From Sclerodactyla briareus (lineage: Eukaryota > Echinodermata > Holothuroidea > Dendrochirotida > Sclerodactylidae), in contig JAODTK010005796.1 in assembly GCA_026419785.1 (NCBI GenBank), positions 62,001 to 126,000 on the forward strand: a DNA stretch of 64,000 bases, read 5' to 3'. The stretch's first letter is position 1. The number at the start of each line of letters is the position of its first letter. The translations under genes were made by a program, and so were the position numbers. Positions 61,144-64,000 of the stretch are shown piece after piece. The notes beneath the pieces were generated by a model, which was given only the letters and a program-made list of their open reading frames with translations, did not search any database and was not told where the DNA came from.

Positions 61144-61514
61144 CTTGCAACACATCCGTCTTGCTTTTATTAAAATACAATGAAGGACTGTGAAAAGATT
61201 CCTGATTATTTCCACAATCATCATTCTCAAACCCAGCCTATTCTAATATTTGTGGACCTCTGTTATTAATTAACCTAGTATCTCTTCTTAAAAGTATGTT
61301 ATTCTCTTCGGAAATCTAAATGACAATTCTTGATCTTATTTTACTTTCACTCAAGCAATCATTCAAACTTGAAACGAAGATTAGTTTTTACTGTGCATTC
61401 AATGATAATTGCAATTATTTTTCTTCAACTTGAAAAACTGGCATATAGATCAGTTTCTATTCTGGTAGGTTTTCATAACATTATAACACACGCTTATTAA
61501 CATTAATATGATAT

Positions 61515-62753
61515 ACAGTTATAAGTGTAGAACCGATCCGATCTTGAAGATCGGAATCGGGCCGATTTTCACCATATCGGAATCGGAGATCGGTAAAAAG
61601 TTTCCAGTGTACCGATTCGCCTATCCGATCCTGCACTGTTGTGAGTTAGGCGTAGAAATCAGATTTCCGTCCGGCTGTTTCTGAAACAGCTATCAATCAT
61701 TGAGTCACTGAAAACGCAAATAACTTCAGTTATTTCTGTAATCTCTGAGGCCAGCAGGCGGAGTGAACTCGAGCCCGACAATACGTAAACAAATCAGTCC
61801 GTCGAGACACAGGCGACGTCAGAATACATTGATCTCGTTACACACATATGCACGCCACTTGCACCACAGCATATCACAATCAGTGTCTCTGCAAGTCACG
61901 TTCAGAAATTAGGATTTTTCGTGCGATTTTTAAATTGTGATTCTTCGCCCCTACAAACACAATACAGGGACAATTAGTTGATTGAAAGAGGAAAGGGTAG
62001 CGGTCATACCAGTTATGATACACTTGTCTGCTTTCACAGGCCGGTATCCAATAATCACAGTTTATAAAAAGTTTCAATTCCCAAATAATACGGGAGACCG
62101 GCGAGTCGAATTCAGCGGGGCCAGTCAAGCCAGTACTTGCTGAGACTCACGCACAGTGTTAGCAATAGACTTCAGCTGTTCACGTTAACTACCAATCAGA
62201 TTGGTGCTCTGTATATAAGTCGATTCAGTGATTGCGGAGCAAGGACAGGGTCCGGAGAGACAGTAATTGGATTGCAGCTCTGGCGGGATATCGCGTACCT
62301 GACACTGTATGCATGTATGAATATATGAAACGCTAGCGTAGCAAAGTGCTCTGGTTAATACCTGGCTGGGCCGTACCACCACATCGCAAGCCGGTACGGA
62401 TTCCGACTGCTGATAGTTAACGTTTTAACAATTTTTGTCTTGTGCTGTTGTTCAAGTGAACGTTTTGTTGAATAAAAAAGTCATAACGTTTCTACATATT
62501 TTCATTCGTCATTTGATTTGGAACCAACAAAAAGATAATGTTCCAAACAGCTCCATTCATATTTAGATGGGGTTTCCCACCGGCGTCTCGCTACAACACT
62601 AGAGGCCTAGGGCTTGCCGTTGGTCGTACCCCGCAGCCAGTTACATGATACAGCACATACAGAAGATTCGGATCGTATCGGTAGACATTTTTTGTAAAAA
62701 ATCGGGAATCGGGATCGGCAAGAAAAACCCGACGGTTCCTCACTAACAGTTAT
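61515..62753. mobile_element. Non-autonomous hAT transposon with 8-bp target-site duplication
   Basis: The element 61523-62745 is bounded by exact direct copies of acagttat (61515-61522 and 62746-62753). Its ends are short inverted repeats: left aagtgtagaaccg, right (reverse complement) tagtgaggaaccg. Next to both ends lie subterminal copies of gatcgg/aatcgg motifs, as in many animal hAT elements. The 1.2-kb interior has no transposase frame. The 8-bp duplication identifies the superfamily. Confidence 0.92.
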
Positions 62754-62761
62754 TCTTCTGT

Positions 62762-63290
62762 GATTCGGTGGAGTTACAGCATGATATCATGCATTAACCA
62801 CATTCATGCTGACAACAAACAATTGTACACTAGTTTCGACCCAAAGTCTGAAGCAGACATAAGGCTGCTAAGGATAGGTATAACTGTAATCCGTTCCAGT
62901 ATGTTAGCGAACAAACTACGGCTGAATGACTCCAAGACTAGAGGTTTTTGCTATTACTCCTCCAAACATGCTTCCACTCATTGTACTGTTCTGAATCGAG
63001 TTGAAAGTGGGTGATTCTGTTATAACCCCATCTGCCACTATAAAGAATCTTGGTGTGACTTGTTATCGCCGCCTCACTATGGCGACTATGTTTAGTTCTT
63101 CTTTGCAGAGGGTTTAATTTTTCCATCTTCATCTGCCGTAGAATCCGCCGTTTAAGTTATCGGGCTACTGCCGCTCATGCTGTGAGATCCCTGATACTGG
63201 ATTATTGTAATTCACTCTGAAATGTCTCTATCTGTCTTCACTGCTGAATGAACCGCGCGGCACGCCTGATCTATCAGGTTGACAATGTAA
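62762..63290 (+). pseudogene. L2/CR1-type reverse transcriptase fragment, decayed
   Basis: The first frame reads HIHADNKQLYTSFDPKSEAD, then MLANKLRLNDSKT. This corresponds to the RT catalytic Y-A-D-D-T-Q-L-Y motif with the second Asp changed to Asn, and the following A-N-K-L-K-L-N-x-x-K-T motif. Broken frames further on give N-L-G-V-T and L-D-Y-C-N-S motifs. It is inactive, since it has frame breaks and the catalytic pair is altered. It starts just outside the hAT element. Confidence 0.85.
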
Positions 63291-63935
63291 TCATTGTAGG
63301 GTCACCAACAAAAATAGGCCTAACTGGCAGCTACAGGTAGGTATATATGCACTAACCCAGATAAGGTGAGTCATTGTAGGGTCATCAACAAAAATAGGCC
63401 TAACTGGCAGCTACAGTCAGGTATATGCACTGAACCCAGATAAGGTGAGTCATTGTAGGGTCATCAACAAAAATAGGCCTAACTGGCACTACAGTCAAGG
63501 TATATGCACTGAACCCAGATAAGGTGAGTCATTGTAGGGTCATCAACAAAAATAGGCCTAACTGGCAGCTACAGTCAGGTATATGCACTAACCCAGATAA
63601 GGTGAGTCATTGCAGGGTCATCAACAAAAATAGGCCTAACTGGCAGCTACAGGAAGGTATATGCACTGAACCTAGATTAAGGTGAGTCATTGCAGGGTCA
63701 TCAACAAAAATAGGCCTAACTGGCAGCTACATTCAGGTATATGCACTGAACCCAGATAAGGTGAGTCATTGTAGGGTCATCAACAAAAATAGGCCTAACT
63801 GGCAGTTACAGATGGGTATATGCACTAACCCAGATAAGGTGAGTCATTGTAGGGTCATCAACAAAAATAGGCCTAACTGGCAGCTACAGTCAGGTATATG
63901 CACTAACCCAGATAAGGTGAGTCATTGTGTGTTGA
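63290..63935. repeat. 80-bp tandem repeat, 8 copies
   Basis: Units start at intervals of about 78-81 bp with atcaacaaaaataggcctaa. They contain ggcagctacag and ggtatatgcact, and end acccagataaggtgagtca. The copies are over 90 percent alike by eye. It runs to about 63935, and plus frames through it are open only because of composition. It abuts the decayed RT fragment. Confidence 0.93.
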
Positions 63936-64000
63936 CGGTCACTGAAGTTAGGGCAAGTCATTGTTTTTCATTTCAATTTGGACAGCGAAGCATGGTTTGA

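Noticed and set aside
63761-64000. Plus-strand ORF at the window end
   Set aside because: Translation of the 80-bp tandem array.

Overview
This window is intron-rich animal nuclear DNA, not a microbial genome. It is AT-rich, has no long intact open reading frames, and is full of tRNA-derived SINEs, decayed L2/CR1-type retrotransposons, small DNA transposons with target-site duplications, and many minisatellite or satellite-like arrays. These features suggest a marine invertebrate, possibly a deuterostome such as an echinoderm. The species cannot be fixed from sequence reading alone.

One gene explains almost all the coding signal. It lies on the minus strand and runs through nearly the whole window, from about 61.1 kb (5' side) to 5.7 kb (3' side). 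I can place 19 exons with splice sites. In transcript order they encode a PDZ domain split over two exons (61.1 and 58.6 kb), a Ser/Thr/Pro-rich linker with an acidic patch (57.1, 44.1, 35.9, 34.9, 27.7 and 25.2 kb), a proline-rich FH1-like stretch (24.1 kb), two junction exons (23.6 and 23.0 kb), and a nearly complete FH2 actin-assembly domain (23.0 to 5.7 kb). PDZ plus FH1 plus FH2 is the architecture of delphilin (GRID2IP), and the FH2 blocks align best with my memory of that family. Both ends are open: an earlier 5' part is expected beyond base 64000, and the last short coding exon after base 5709 was not found.

At least seven exons carry frame breaks: one- or two-base losses, mostly in A or T runs, inside conserved sequence with intact splice sites. 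The same loss pattern appears between copies in the tandem arrays. The simplest reading is residual deletion error in the assembly rather than a dead gene, but a pseudogene is not excluded.

Layout: 1-3.8 kb has no recognised gene. 3.8-5.7 kb is a 33-bp minisatellite almost free of G on the plus strand, starting next to the last FH2 splice donor. 5.7-25.5 kb holds the FH1/FH2 exons with SINEs, a foldback element and a palindrome in introns. 25.5-44 kb is mainly introns with retrotransposon remnants, an inverted-repeat element, a small hAT element and diverged tandem repeats. 44-57 kb is a large intron with three repeat arrays or families and unassigned ORFs. 57-61 kb carries the PDZ exons with a Harbinger-like element between them. 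61.5-64 kb holds a non-autonomous hAT element, an L2/CR1 fragment and an 80-bp tandem array. No complete second gene was recognised.
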